Part shown: positions 32,882-42,905 of the stretch, one piece after another
How positions within the stretch are numbered: the stretch's first letter is position 1
Layout of the letters: each line of letters begins with the position of its first letter
NCBI GenBank assembly: GCA_025201705.1
Contig: MU616775.1
Coordinates: 1-43,316 of the forward strand
Length of the DNA stretch: 43,316 nt
Direction of reading: 5' to 3'
From: Dissophora ornata
Lineage: Eukaryota; Mortierellomycota; Mortierellomycetes; Mortierellales; Mortierellaceae
Made by a program: the position numbers and the translations under genes
The notes under the pieces: model-generated
What the model was told of the DNA's origin: nothing
Database searches by the model: none
What the model saw: only the letters and a program-made list of their open reading frames with translations

Positions 32882-34904
32882 CTATGTGCCATGGAATTGT
32901 GGGTTGTATGGAGGTGTCGAAGAGGGATACTCTGGTGGTGCTTCTGCGAGCCTTGATCCATAGGTAGGTGTAAATGTCGGGTCTTCCAACTTACCCGCCA
33001 CAGCAGCCCCTGGAGTACTCACCTTTGGAGGCGCAATATATGCCAGCTCGATCTTGTGGCCTATTTCGGTCGCCCTCTTTCTCCGTCTGTGCTTAGAAGG
33101 TCGTTGTGAAGCATTGTCCTGGTAATCGTACCGCTCCTCTTCCTCTGACTGCTCAGTCTTCCCAGGGACGGATACATCCTCTCCTCAGTGTGGTGTGCTA
33201 TCAAATGCTGTCTCTCGCTCGTTCTGATGCCTGTGCGCTGACCCAGGGAGTATGATATCATAGGAACTGGGGTTTACCCCACTTGTGGGTTGTCCTCCTT
33301 TACAAGGGATCCGGGGGGCGAGTTCAGGGATGAGCCTTCCGAGCCGTCAGGACCCTTCGTGCGCATCCGGCCGTAGTTCTCCGTTACCTTTCTTTTTTCT
33401 CGCCGATAAAGAAAAATGCCCGCGCCGATGGCACATAGTCCTATTACGCCCATGCATAGTCCAAGTGCGAGCGCAAGGGTAGAGCTCTTTCCGCTGCTAC
33501 TGGCGCCTTGTGGCGTTGAGGCCAAAAGCGCATCCATTTTGTACGTGAGTGTCCACTGCTTCACTGTCAAGTTATAGATTGCCGGCTTCGGATCAAGGAA
33601 CATTTCTAGAAGATGATCCTTTACGCCTATTTTGATTGAAAAATTAATTGCATTTAGCTAACGGTCGAGTCATGGCAACGCCTTTTCTTCTGTCCAACAA
33701 GTCCACCGGTAACGAGTATTGATAGGCGCTACCTCCCCAGGTCAGGAACCCATCGTCAAACATGGCGCAAGCCATCCCGATGCGCGGATCAGCTGCTGAA
33801 GGACCCTCTTTCCACATAAGGGTATCAAGATCCAGAACGTGGATATCTCCTAGAACATTGTCCGCATTCTGACCTCCAAAGATAACAAGCTTGGTGCTGT
33901 ACTGATCTAGCAGTGTTTTTTAAAAGACAGAATTGTAGTAAGTTGTGAAGATCCAGGATGGATTATTTTACAAAGTTTCATTCACTTTGTTTACCTATAG
34001 CCATGCAAGCGCCTTCTCTAGCTGTCGGAGTAGGTCCAGTGGTATCGAGGACTCCCCAGTTGTTGGAAGCCGGCGTATATTCATAGACAGCATTTGGCAC
34101 ATATGCATCAGATGTTCCTGGCCTACCACCAAAGTACAAAATGCTATCTCTCTTTGAGCACCATGCGGCCGCATACCATTGTGCTGCAGGGACGCCGCTC
34201 GCACCCGTGCTCAGATCACCTCCAGTGATAGGTGTCGCTGGGATAGGAAGGGTGGAAAAATTGTCCGTTTGAGGGTTATAGATGTCCATCATGCTGACAT
34301 TCTCAGAGTGGTATCCTCCTCGGATATAGATCTTGCCATCCAGGGGGTTGCTAATAGTAACTAGTCCCTTTGGGCGAAAAGGTACCTGTTGCCTGGTTGC
34401 GTTCGAGATCCATGTCTGATTGGACAGGTCTAACAGGGACGCGAAGGGCTGAGAGGTGTATTCGTTCCCGAAGATCAAGAGAGCGGGACCTTTGAGGCCG
34501 AGGGGCGTGGAGGTCATATTGGGTAAAATGACGCAGTTGGTGGTTGAGATTTCGGGACTGGTCGGCAGTCGGATCCATGGTGGTCGTGTTGTGTTCCATG
34601 GGGTGGTCAGGTCGAGCGAGTACCCTGCAATGGACAATGTTCTGTTGTACCCGCCTTGGATGTACCATTTTCCTTGTGCATAACAAGAGGCTGGATAGGC
34701 AGCCGCGGCAGGAGAAGTCACCTCTGACAGCAATAGAGGCGTGAGGGTTGATCCTGACGGTATTGACTTGGCCGAGCGTGAAGTTGGGGACGTGTGCGTG
34801 GCTTTCATGGTAGGCGACACTTCCGCCTGGCACGACGGGCTGGCTCGTAGCACATGCAGGATTGGGACACTGGATAGCCACCATAGTACAGTGGCGGCCT
34901 TCAT
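32882..34904 (-). CDS. kelch-repeat single-pass membrane protein (4 exons, about 560 aa)
   Basis: A predicted cell-surface or secretory-pathway kelch beta-propeller protein, a type common in Mortierella-like fungi; its role is unknown. Exons proposed are 34904-33995, 33906-33733, 33605-33304 and 33178-32882. A signal peptide (MKAATVLWWLSSVPILHVLRA) precedes the kelch blades: KWYIQGGYNRTLSIAGYSLD, KIYIRGGYHSENVSMMDIYN, SILYFGGRPGTSDAYVPN and LVIFGGQNADNVLGDIHVLD. Many N-glycosylation sequons are present. A helix near the C-terminus (TLALALGLCMGVIGLCAIGA) is followed by a basic stop-transfer sequence (YRREKRK) and a cytosolic tail ending YPSSTPPYNPQFHGT. Exons 1 to 2 are firm. The intron before the final exon is uncertain because its acceptor is purine-rich and the alternative route meets an in-frame TGA. 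The TAG stop at 32882-32884 lies inside the possible start region of the IMPACT gene. Confidence 0.78.
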
Positions 34905-36323
34905 GGTATCGCGATTATTTGGAAGAGCTGAAGTAATCACGTGGAAAAAGGCTAGCTGCTTTAGCTCTCGCTTGTTTCCGCCCGCCAGTCAGTAATATTA
35001 TATTGCTGAAAGAAAAGCGCGCGGCTGATCGCCCTGACTTGGAAAGGTTGGGGGCGATTTCGCAATGAGGATGGTCAAGCAAGGCACGCTGTCTGCACCG
35101 CAGGACAGACAGGGAACTTTCTGTTTCTCAAAGATAGAGAAAAGTTCAGGGGGAAAGGGAGACTGATTGTAAGGATGCGGATGAGGGTGAGGATGGGGAT
35201 GAGAGTGCGAGCAGCATTTGCACCATGCATGCTTGATGGTGTGCGCCATTTAGGATTCGAGCGGCGTAGGTCGAGGGAAAAAGAACCTTGGGGTTGTGGG
35301 ATTTGTTGCTTCTGTGACATGTGAGTTTGCGCTCTATTGCCGCCAAAACGGCGAAGCGACAAGCACATCGAGCCCCTTGTGTGGAGGGGCCTCGTTTCTC
35401 GGCGACGTCCTTGTATTTTAGCCTTTGGAATGAAGAAAAAATAATTTGCTTCTCCCCAAGCTCAGTAACAGAGGGAATTCGTAGTTTCTGTGCTTCGTAA
35501 AACACAGAGATGTTTGCGCGGCAGTGTTGGGAGGATGGCGCCGCTCTCCCTGTTTCTCTTTTGCAAAAATTCAAAAGGCGGGCGATGTAGCGACGAAGAG
35601 GATATTATTTTAATGTTGGAGTAAAATAGTTCACAGCGATAGGGAGATTCGTTATGCAAACTGGTTATGGGGATATAATCCCAAAGCTTGGCTTCTCTCC
35701 TCGGAAAAGCACGCGTGCCCTTGAGGCATGGATGAAGTCTGCGTCTAACATGTTGATGTGCGCAAAGTGCGATTCTGACGGTGATTTCAAGACCAAAACG
35801 CCGTATCCATTGATCAGGAGTGGTAACCTTGTGGACCCGTTCTTATCCATGTATATACTTGCCAATGACGACTACATCCTCGACCCCAATTGCTCTTTGG
35901 GCTTCTTCCGGCGTGTGGGTCTGTGGGGCTGCAGCCAGGTAGAGGAAATGGACATTTACAGGCCGCATGGTCCCAGACAAGGTTGTAATCAGGTCAGAGA
36001 TCTGCACATGCAACGAGATAATGGGCCGAAACTTGCGCCCCAGATTGCACCCACGACAACTTTTTTGATCCGGTTATCTGAAGCTTCTTGGAGATATTTG
36101 TTCCCGAGAAGTTGTAAAGCCTTCCCTTCGAGATCTGATGACAGGGTGTCCTTGAAGTTATCAAAGTGTGTGTTGTCCGTGCTGCGGGTGAAACGAGCGA
36201 ATCAAGTCAAAATCAGGGCAGTCATGAAATGGTGGCGGAAACACACGGCATGCTTCTGCGCAGACAAAAGAGAATCGCGCCTCGTGTCTCCATCAAAAGA
36301 CAGCACAGCAACGGCACAGCATC
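34905..36323. other. divergent spacer between kelch gene and NBS1
   Basis: 1.4 kb between divergent genes. The kelch-proximal half is AT/GC-mixed with runs such as GGATGAGGGTGAGGATGGGGATG (imperfect, about 35177-35205). The NBS1-proximal half includes a coding-like stretch on the minus strand, listed separately. A 297-codon plus-strand open frame from 35654 reads through it into NBS1 exon 2 but has no recognisable protein features of its own. Confidence 0.45.
35843..36181 (-). other. coding-like minus-strand stretch, possible gene remnant or missed small gene
   Basis: Two adjacent minus-strand blocks read like protein but in different frames. The right block starts after a good acceptor (TTTCACCCGCAG, exon edge 36181) and reads THFDNFKDTLSSDLEGKALQ, then LLGNKYLQEASDNRIKKVV. 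The left block reads ISDLITTLSGTMRPVNVHFL, then YLAAAPQTHTPEEAQRAI and VEDVVVIGKYIHG before TAA at 35843. They could be joined by a very short GTGGGT...GTGCAG intron of about 50 nt, or be a frameshifted remnant. No start codon was found and no family was recognised. The frame stays coding-like after the TAA (RVHKVTTPDQWIRRFGLEI), which favours decay. Low confidence. Confidence 0.25.
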
Positions 36324-39300
36324 ATGTGGTTCCTGGTCGGACAAGAGCGGATTGCAGGTTCGCACAAACCGCCCGGAATGGCATCATTGGAGGGGTGAGT
36401 ATAAGGAGGGACATTAGTGTCATTGCTAATGCATTCTTTAAACCCGTTGTTTTAGGCATTCGCATGTGGCTCAAACCAGACGCGACCCTGACAGTTGGAA
36501 AGGTGATTGAAGGCAAGTATAAGGCGTATCTGACTCGAGTCTCCTAGCCTTCTACAGTGCTGTCGCGGCAGCTGAGCAATCACAATAACCGCTTCGTAAC
36601 TTCCATCGTCGATACACGGCATACATCTCAGATGACGTTCTGAGCGTAGGCAGCAGCGACCCAACTGTGAGTCGGCGACATGTTTCAATCACTGTATCCG
36701 AGTCAAAAATGCAAAACGTCGTAAGTGTACGCTCAACATCTACCTTGCAGCTGCTTTCTTATTGGTATTTCCAACTCAAAGTGCTAAATACATTATGATG
36801 AAATAGCGCGTTCGAGACAACTACACCAAACTGACTATTCGTGATCTGAGCTCAAAATACGGTGTTTATGTAAACAAAAAGCGACTTGAACCAGCCACAG
36901 ACATTGTGATCGCTATCGATGCAGACCATCTATGGACAAGTCAGGAGAAAAGGCACATGGCAGGCCGAGGCTACGGCGGATTTGTGGACGTGTCGATTGG
37001 CGAAAAAACATCGTTCCGGCTAGAACGAGTGGATTGGAGTCTTTCTTCTCAGGGATTGACGGCTCAGGCAAAGGTCAGCATCATTGGAACTGCAGCTGAA
37101 ATAGGTAAAAGGAAGAGAAAACTACGTCTCGTCGACAGCTGTTGGACTTAAACAGGCATCCTGGCTCATAAATCTCTAAATACATTAGACTGCAAAGTGG
37201 AAGAGTCGTGGGTCCCAGGGGTATCAACCCATCTCATCGTTGGGAAACCAAAAAGGAGCGAGAAACTTTTCCTCGCTCTAGCAGAAGGAGGGCATCTGGT
37301 CGATGTAGGCTGGCTAAAGGCCGCGGAAGCGTCGTTCAAAGCGTCATGGGGATCGAAGGGCCAAACAGAAGCCCAGTCGCTCGAGCTTGATTATCCGGCT
37401 CCGACCCCTGCTGCGCTCATAAACTCCAATATTCACTGGTCCCCAAACGTTCTTCGTCGGGTCCTACTTAATGATTATCGCTTCATCGCGATCACGGCGA
37501 CAAAGGTATGAGTAGTAATTTTTCGCAATGTATCAATTCACAATCTTTCGCTAATAGTTGCTGTGCTGCAAATAGTATTCGAATTTGGGACAGATTATCC
37601 AATGCGCTGGCGGGAGTTGGACTACAGTGGATGTGGCAACTGCACCACAGGCTATAAGCGACTGCCTGGCCGCTACCGTAATACCGGTATTCCTTCGTCC
37701 GCATGGAGAGCAGGACGTCGCCAAATTCTACCCAAAACTGGATACCATTCTGACGAGGCAAGTTGCAGAAGCAGTTTTGCTGCCATGTCGGCCCGGCACT
37801 CGTAATTTATTTTCTGATTGTTTGTGAAAGCACTTTTGTATGATAGGATGAGATATCGCTGGGTGCTCGAAGAAGAGATTGGAATGGCTATCATGTATGC
37901 TTCTGCAGATAGATTTTGCAACCCAAAGTATTTGGACCCACTGCCAAGTGTGGATATCATGGCGTCTTTTCAAAGCAGCCAAAGCAGCCTGTTTGCTCCC
38001 TCTCAAAGCGCATGGTCGTTGGGGGATAACTTCTCTGTTGTAGCACATTCAACATTGAGTAGAAGTGGATCGAATGTTGATGATTCTAAGGAAAGTCCAC
38101 AGGTTATTGGCGATGATTGCGAGCCGGATGTGACCTCGTTCAGTCTTTCGCAGTTGTTGCCCCTCTCCAGGAAATTGAACCGTGAAGACGCAAGGACCAT
38201 AGTAACCGCTCCTGAGGCACCGACCCCTGGAACTGTTGAACTCACCAAAGTTGACAAACCAGCGAAAAAGAAGGTATAGTACTGTTAATAAGATAAGCTC
38301 AACGTGGCGTTGCAAGTCTATGACCGTTTTTAATCACTTAGACATCACTATATACTCTAGACCAAAACAGATCGCATGGCGCTATTCTTTGATGGATTGG
38401 AGGGTGAGGAAGATGTGGTGGACCTGGATTCGACTAATACCAAAATTGACACATCGCCATTGCAGGATATAGTATCAGGCACACTGGACACTCCCATATC
38501 TCTGTCGATTGCCAAGGGCTCATATGGCCTCAAGGAGCCTGCTCTTACATCTCCGCCGGAAGTTCATGGTTTGACCACAGTTCAAGAAGGGGGAACTGTT
38601 GAAGTGAGTTTGTCTGAATTGGCGGATGTAAATAACAAAGCTAGAAAGAGCACGCCAAAGCTAGCAACCGCAAGCCAAGCTAGCATTAGCATGGCGTCAG
38701 ATTACGGTCATACACAAATTGTCGAAAACAAGACACGCAAGACACTGGACGCACCTTCTGAACTATCGGCATCGTTTAGTCATGCGAGTGGATCTAAAAA
38801 AAAGAAAAGCAGTGCATTCGATGGAGTACGAGAGGATATGGCAGCTCTCAAATTGGACATAAAGCTCGGTCGACAGATGGGGAACCTAGAAGAGGAGCAG
38901 AGATTACGTAGGCTGGAGGCCCAGCGACAGGAGGGCAGCAAGGGCGATAAGAGCAAGATCATGCAATCGGAGTGGAGTGAGCAATTGGTAACTAAAAGTA
39001 AGCGTCGAAAGCTTGCGGAAAGGCAGACTTTGGGCGATCTAGAAGATTTGAATGCGAGTCCTCGCTTGAGTTCTGAGGATCAATCTGGGAGCGTCCAGAT
39101 TTTGGAAACGCCAGATCAAAAGAATTGGCCAGAGCGGTGGAAGAAACTGCCGAACTTCAAGAGCAGAGCTGGTGTGAACAGTGTCCTTCAGGAGAAATGG
39201 AAAGATTTGCCCAACTACAAGGCCTTCCGGAAGGTAGCGACATTGTTTATTTGATATTTCTCAAACATGGCAACGACGACAGCGACATGTCTCGGTCTCT

Positions 39301-39638
39301 TAATTTTCATCTTCATCTTCTAGTCGACCATGGCTGGGACGCACGTCGCGCCGCGAGGACCGGCTTCTCTTGCGCTTGACGGGGAGATTGTGCAGGAACA
39401 CGAAGAGACCATTGTGAAGAGTACGTTGCCCATGTTGTTGCGTTGTCTGCTTGGTTGATCTGCATATTTGGTCTATCTGCAATTGAAGTAGGTGATACTA
39501 ACGACCTTTGATACAGTTGGTCGGTATGTGAAGCGGGAGCCAAAGGAGCAGTCGACGCCTGCACCGTTGCCCCGTCGAAAGTTGACAGAACGGGAGATGG
39601 CGCGCGACGACCTGAAATTGCTGCTTGCAGGCGACTGA
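36324..39638 (+). CDS. NBS1: Nbs1 (nibrin/Xrs2 homologue), Mre11-Rad50-Nbs1 subunit (about 10 exons, about 839 aa)
   Basis: The regulatory subunit of the MRN double-strand-break complex, nuclear. Exons are about 36324-36357, 36456-36516, 36645-36720, 36807-37104, 37156-37505, 37576-37757, 37847-38273, 38361-39233, 39324-39420 and 39517-39638. From exon 4 on, frames and splice sites agree; exons 1-3 are tentative. An FHA domain (IRMWLKPDATLTVGK, DPTVSRRHVSI, IRDLSSKYGVYVNKK) is followed by tandem BRCT domains (first with STHLIVGKPKRSEKLFLAL, GHLVDVGWLKAA; second with YRFIAITATKYSNLGQIIQC and YRWVLEEEIGMAIMY), then a long disordered region. Near the end of exon 8 is NYKAFRK, matching the NFKxFxK Mre11-binding motif, preceded by a related KKLPNFKS. 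The C-terminus REMARDDLKLLLAGD resembles the region that binds ATM/Tel1. Intron 6 (37758-37846) is GC-AG. FHA carries GK where GR is usual. Confidence 0.9.
37758..37846 (+). other. GC-AG intron of NBS1
   Basis: The donor is AG|GCAAGT, the known consensus for GC-AG introns, and the acceptor is GATAG. Only this donor joins ILTR to MRYRWVLEEE in frame. The nearby GT (GTTGCAG) gives the wrong phase. Confidence 0.8.
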
Positions 39639-39783
39639 TATCAACACTCCAAAGATCGATGCCTTTATTTTGTATCATAGGGGTGGCTTCGTACCCTGTA
39701 GACATTCAGTTCAATAATAAAGCGTTTTTTTTCTACTTATGCAAAGGATGATGATGCTTTCATCTGGACTTTGTAGGTCTGCT

Positions 39784-40983
39784 TCAGAAGCGACTGCCCA
39801 CGTTTGACCCAGAGTGGCTATAGATCGCACTACTGCTGGCATATGGCTGCTGTCCGCCGTAGCTGCTGCTGCTGGGACCGCTTTGATATGCATGCCCATA
39901 GTTGCTATTGCTGCTTCCCGGGCGCGAGATAGAGTATTCAGAGCGGACTTCATTCTTTTCCGGATTGAAGGACGGGTATGATTGTGCTGGGGTGCTAGGG
40001 CGACTTGTCCCAAGAGATGAGTTTCCAAAGCCTGTGTATTTGGGCGTCTCGACAAGAGTCGGTGAAGGGTCATTCTTACTCAAGATGGCGCCGAACAGAC
40101 CCTTCAAGATTCCGTTCTTTTTCTGCTTGCTCTCCTGTGACTTGTCGAAGCTTGGGAGGGCGTTGTCGTTGGCACTTAATGAAATAAAGTAGACGAACGG
40201 TACTATCCAGACACAGATGCCAAAGAAGCTGGCAATACTCATGAAGCTGTAGTAATGTTGCGCGAAATATCGGAACCACATAAAGTGGTCGGCGAGGACT
40301 AGCACTGATTTCATGCGTGCAGCATACAGATGTAACGGTCAGTGTGGTGCTCTATCCCTCCAGCATCCGTTCTCTGTTGATTACGTTTAGATATTTGATT
40401 TCCAAAACTGGGACGTACCGCAGCTGAGAAGGAATGGAGCGCTGAGAAGGCTGATATAGGGAAAGTTGGCAAGGTTGAGACTGTAGACGCCGTGGCAACC
40501 GAGCGAAAACATGATCTTAGAGAAGGGCAAGCCGTCCAGGAGCCAAAGCGAGAGATGAAGCACCACGACCACCTAGAGAATGCCGAACGCAGGTAGGGCA
40601 AAACTGCGTTAGTCATGGCGAGTCAAGGTCACCAAGCATACGGATATTGCAAACTTACCAGGGTCAGGCCTTTGATAATTTTCTTTGTCAGCACCGTGTA
40701 CTCTTCCACGAGTTCTGCGAGGTAATAGAGGCCGCATGCTACAAGGTGAGATGATCAGGAGCGATATTGAGATCAGCTACTGCCGCACCTTTGACACTCT
40801 CCTTGTTTTTGCGTGAGGCGCTGCGGCGTGTATCGGCGATCGCAGGACTAAAAGTGTCTGGTCCTGGGTATCGTTCATTCATGGCCTCGGCCCAAAATAC
40901 CTACCCAGCGACAACGTGGAAAATACGAACGCGATCCCTGATCCAGCATAGGAGATCAACGTGAGGGTGATTCCGGTCGGCAT
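39784..40983 (-). CDS. SVP26: Svp26/TEX261 family ER-Golgi cargo receptor (4 exons, 277 aa)
   Basis: A four-helix membrane protein that in yeast loads Golgi mannosyltransferases into COPII vesicles. Exons are 40983-40905, 40738-40659, 40572-40419 and 40304-39784; introns are 40739-40904, 40573-40658 and 40305-40418, all GT-AG and in frame. Family hallmarks are GLYYLAELVEEYTVLTK, LWLLDGLPFSKIMFSLGCH, NFPYISLLSAPFLLSCVLVL, HFMWFRYFAQHYYSFM and WIVPFVYFISLSANDNALPS. The hydrophobic segments span residues about 5-30, 45-65, 75-110 and 130-155. After the family core there is an extra cytosolic tail of about 110 residues, Ser/Tyr/Gly-rich (SNYGHAYQSGPSSSSYGG), making it longer than TEX261 (about 196 aa). 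It converges with NBS1, the stops being 145 nt apart. Confidence 0.92.
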
Positions 40984-41192
40984 ATTGTTGGATGTTGGTC
41001 AGACAGTGCTTTTGAATCCACTTGATGGATGAGTGTTGTTCCTGCTGTGTTGATGTATAGTACGAATGTGCGTCCTCGACTTGTAGATGGGCGATGAGGC
41101 GAAGAGAATCAATAATCTTGCCAAAGTGAAGTGCCTTCGCGTTCAGTCACATGGCCAGTCCTCAAAAGAATATTTGCTCGACATATTGACTG

Positions 41193-42905
41193 TTAATTCA
41201 CTACATCCAAGAAACGACGCGTCTCCCACGCGTCCTGTACAAAAAAGTCCAACGAGCATGCGAACCGGATCGGCCGGATCACCCGCTCGCCCTCTAGTCG
41301 GGAGCTTAGAAGGTAGTTGTGCCGAACATCGTACGTAAACTCAAACAGAACTCGGTCCTCCCCTTTCCTTTCCTCATCACGCCTATTCTCCTGCCTGATC
41401 GCGTTTTGCACCGCATTGTCGCTGTTCTGGCCTTCTGAGCGCCTTTTCTTGCCTTTGCCAGCAGACGGCTCAAAGGTCGTAGTCACAACGGCACAGCTGT
41501 TGGCACAAGACGAAGCACAGCCTCGACATAATTTGAACACACATGCGGCTATAGTTGCAATTAAAGACATCCAATTTGCCTGCTCTCTACTTGTAGAGCG
41601 GCAAGTGCCATCGCAGTACCTGCGATTAGCTGCTGTAAAAGGCAGCCGTGGTGTGGACACCGCGTCCCGGGGCGACCTTTCAAGGCATTGCTTAAGACCT
41701 TTCGAAAGTCCATATGAGTGTAGCCTGCTCTCGCTTGCGAGCGAGACCGGGGCAGGTTTATCGTATGCGCCGGGTGAATGCCAGCAGTGGCGACGAAGTG
41801 CATCTGCGCATGAAGTACCTATCTTTGCGACCGTCCATCCAAATAAACTGGAGTGCTGCTCTTGTTCATCCTTTTGTCGACAGGGACGCCTGGGTGTTAT
41901 GAGTACAGCCTTCACCTTTTTCTGACCCAGGTCCGAGGCATCCAGCTCCACGTCCTTAGGCAGGAACTGCACGCTGCCCGACAGTCCTTGGTTTGTCAAC
42001 TTGGCCAGAGCTCTTTGGAGCATCCAGTTTTGTTGCATGGCGGCCGCTCTCTCCACTGTACTTTGGCTTCCTGGAGACTCTGCGGCGGGACGAAGCGGCA
42101 CCTTAAGAAGAGCGACAACAGGAGAGGAAGAGACGCGGAAATCAAGAGGCTCCACCCTCTGCGCAATCCAAGGTACCGGTACGTTTCTGTGAGCTTTGAA
42201 TGACACCGTGGCGGACCGCAGGATCGGTGGAGTATTTAAGTGATCGCAATGAAAAAAATTGATATCCGAAAGACCCAAATCTGGGGCGACTTGGCCGTTG
42301 CTTGCAACGGCTCTTGTGCGTGATTTCCAGATAATACTCTCGATGTCTTCCCGGGACGCGTGATCTGGTCTCTGGAGATGCCGGGACGTTGGCGAGGGCG
42401 TTTGAGGGGATATCCCAGAAGAGTGCAAAGATTTTGTCGGCGAATTCATGAACTGTTGTTGCATAAACTCCTGTTGCCGTCTCTCGGCCATCTCCAGACC
42501 CAGTTTATCCTCCAGTTGAAATTCAACACTCATGCTTTCCATATCGAAAACAGTCGCTCTCCATTGCGTCTGGAGTACACCTGTTGCAACGAGCGGCGGT
42601 GAAGTCGAGTCGATGGACTCTCGTGGGTGTTGTTGGATCTCTAGGGTCAGTATCATCAATGCAAGTAACCTATCGAGTTGTAGTTGAAAAATGGGCTGGT
42701 GGTTTTTGGGCAAGCTCCTGTATACCTTGACGAGACTGTGGAATGGTAGAAAGGTTGCCATATGCTGGAGAATTTCTATTGGCAGCCCATAGAACTTCAT
42801 CTCACAAGGCCGTAGCCCCAGAGATGACCTTGTTCGTCGCGTAGAGGGTGTAAGAGTAGTAGCAATATCGGCCAAGGATCGAGAGTCTGAAAACGACGTA
42901 GCCAT
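41193..42905 (-). CDS. F-box protein (570 aa), function unknown
   Basis: A single-exon gene. An F-box-like motif lies at about residues 36-80 (MKFYGLPIEILQHMATFLPF, then HSLVKVYRSLPKNHQ), indicating an SCF ubiquitin-ligase adaptor. The remainder lacks clear repeats. There is a Pro/Ser stretch around residue 155-185, segments such as SATVSFKAHRNVPVPWIAQR, a central part rich in Arg and Cys including a cysteine cluster (FKLCRGCASSCANSC), a basic patch (GKGKKRRSEG) and a C-terminal domain (VLFEFTYDVRHNYLLSSRLE) of unknown type. The start ATG at 42905 precedes the F-box by 35 residues. It is tandem with Svp26, 209 nt upstream of it. The F-box is moderately convincing; the rest is unassigned. Confidence 0.72.
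   Translation of the reverse strand: MATSFSDSRSLADIATTLTPSTRRTRSSLGLRPCEMKFYGLPIEILQHMATFLPFHSLVKVYRSLPKNHQPIFQLQLDRLLALMILTLEIQQHPRESIDSTSPPLVATGVLQTQWRATVFDMESMSVEFQLEDKLGLEMAERRQQEFMQQQFMNSPTKSLHSSGISPQTPSPTSRHLQRPDHASREDIESIIWKSRTRAVASNGQVAPDLGLSDINFFHCDHLNTPPILRSATVSFKAHRNVPVPWIAQRVEPLDFRVSSSPVVALLKVPLRPAAESPGSQSTVERAAAMQQNWMLQRALAKLTNQGLSGSVQFLPKDVELDASDLGQKKVKAVLITPRRPCRQKDEQEQHSSLFGWTVAKIGTSCADALRRHCWHSPGAYDKPAPVSLASESRLHSYGLSKGLKQCLERSPRDAVSTPRLPFTAANRRYCDGTCRSTSREQANWMSLIATIAACVFKLCRGCASSCANSCAVVTTTFEPSAGKGKKRRSEGQNSDNAVQNAIRQENRRDEERKGEDRVLFEFTYDVRHNYLLSSRLEGERVIRPIRFACSLDFFVQDAWETRRFLDVVN

Noticed and set aside
35654..36547. A 297-codon plus-strand open frame
   Set aside because: It has no recognisable features, runs through NBS1 exon 1 in another frame, and only its last part coincides with NBS1 exon 2. 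Treated as chance; the frame match to exon 2 was used only as evidence for NBS1.
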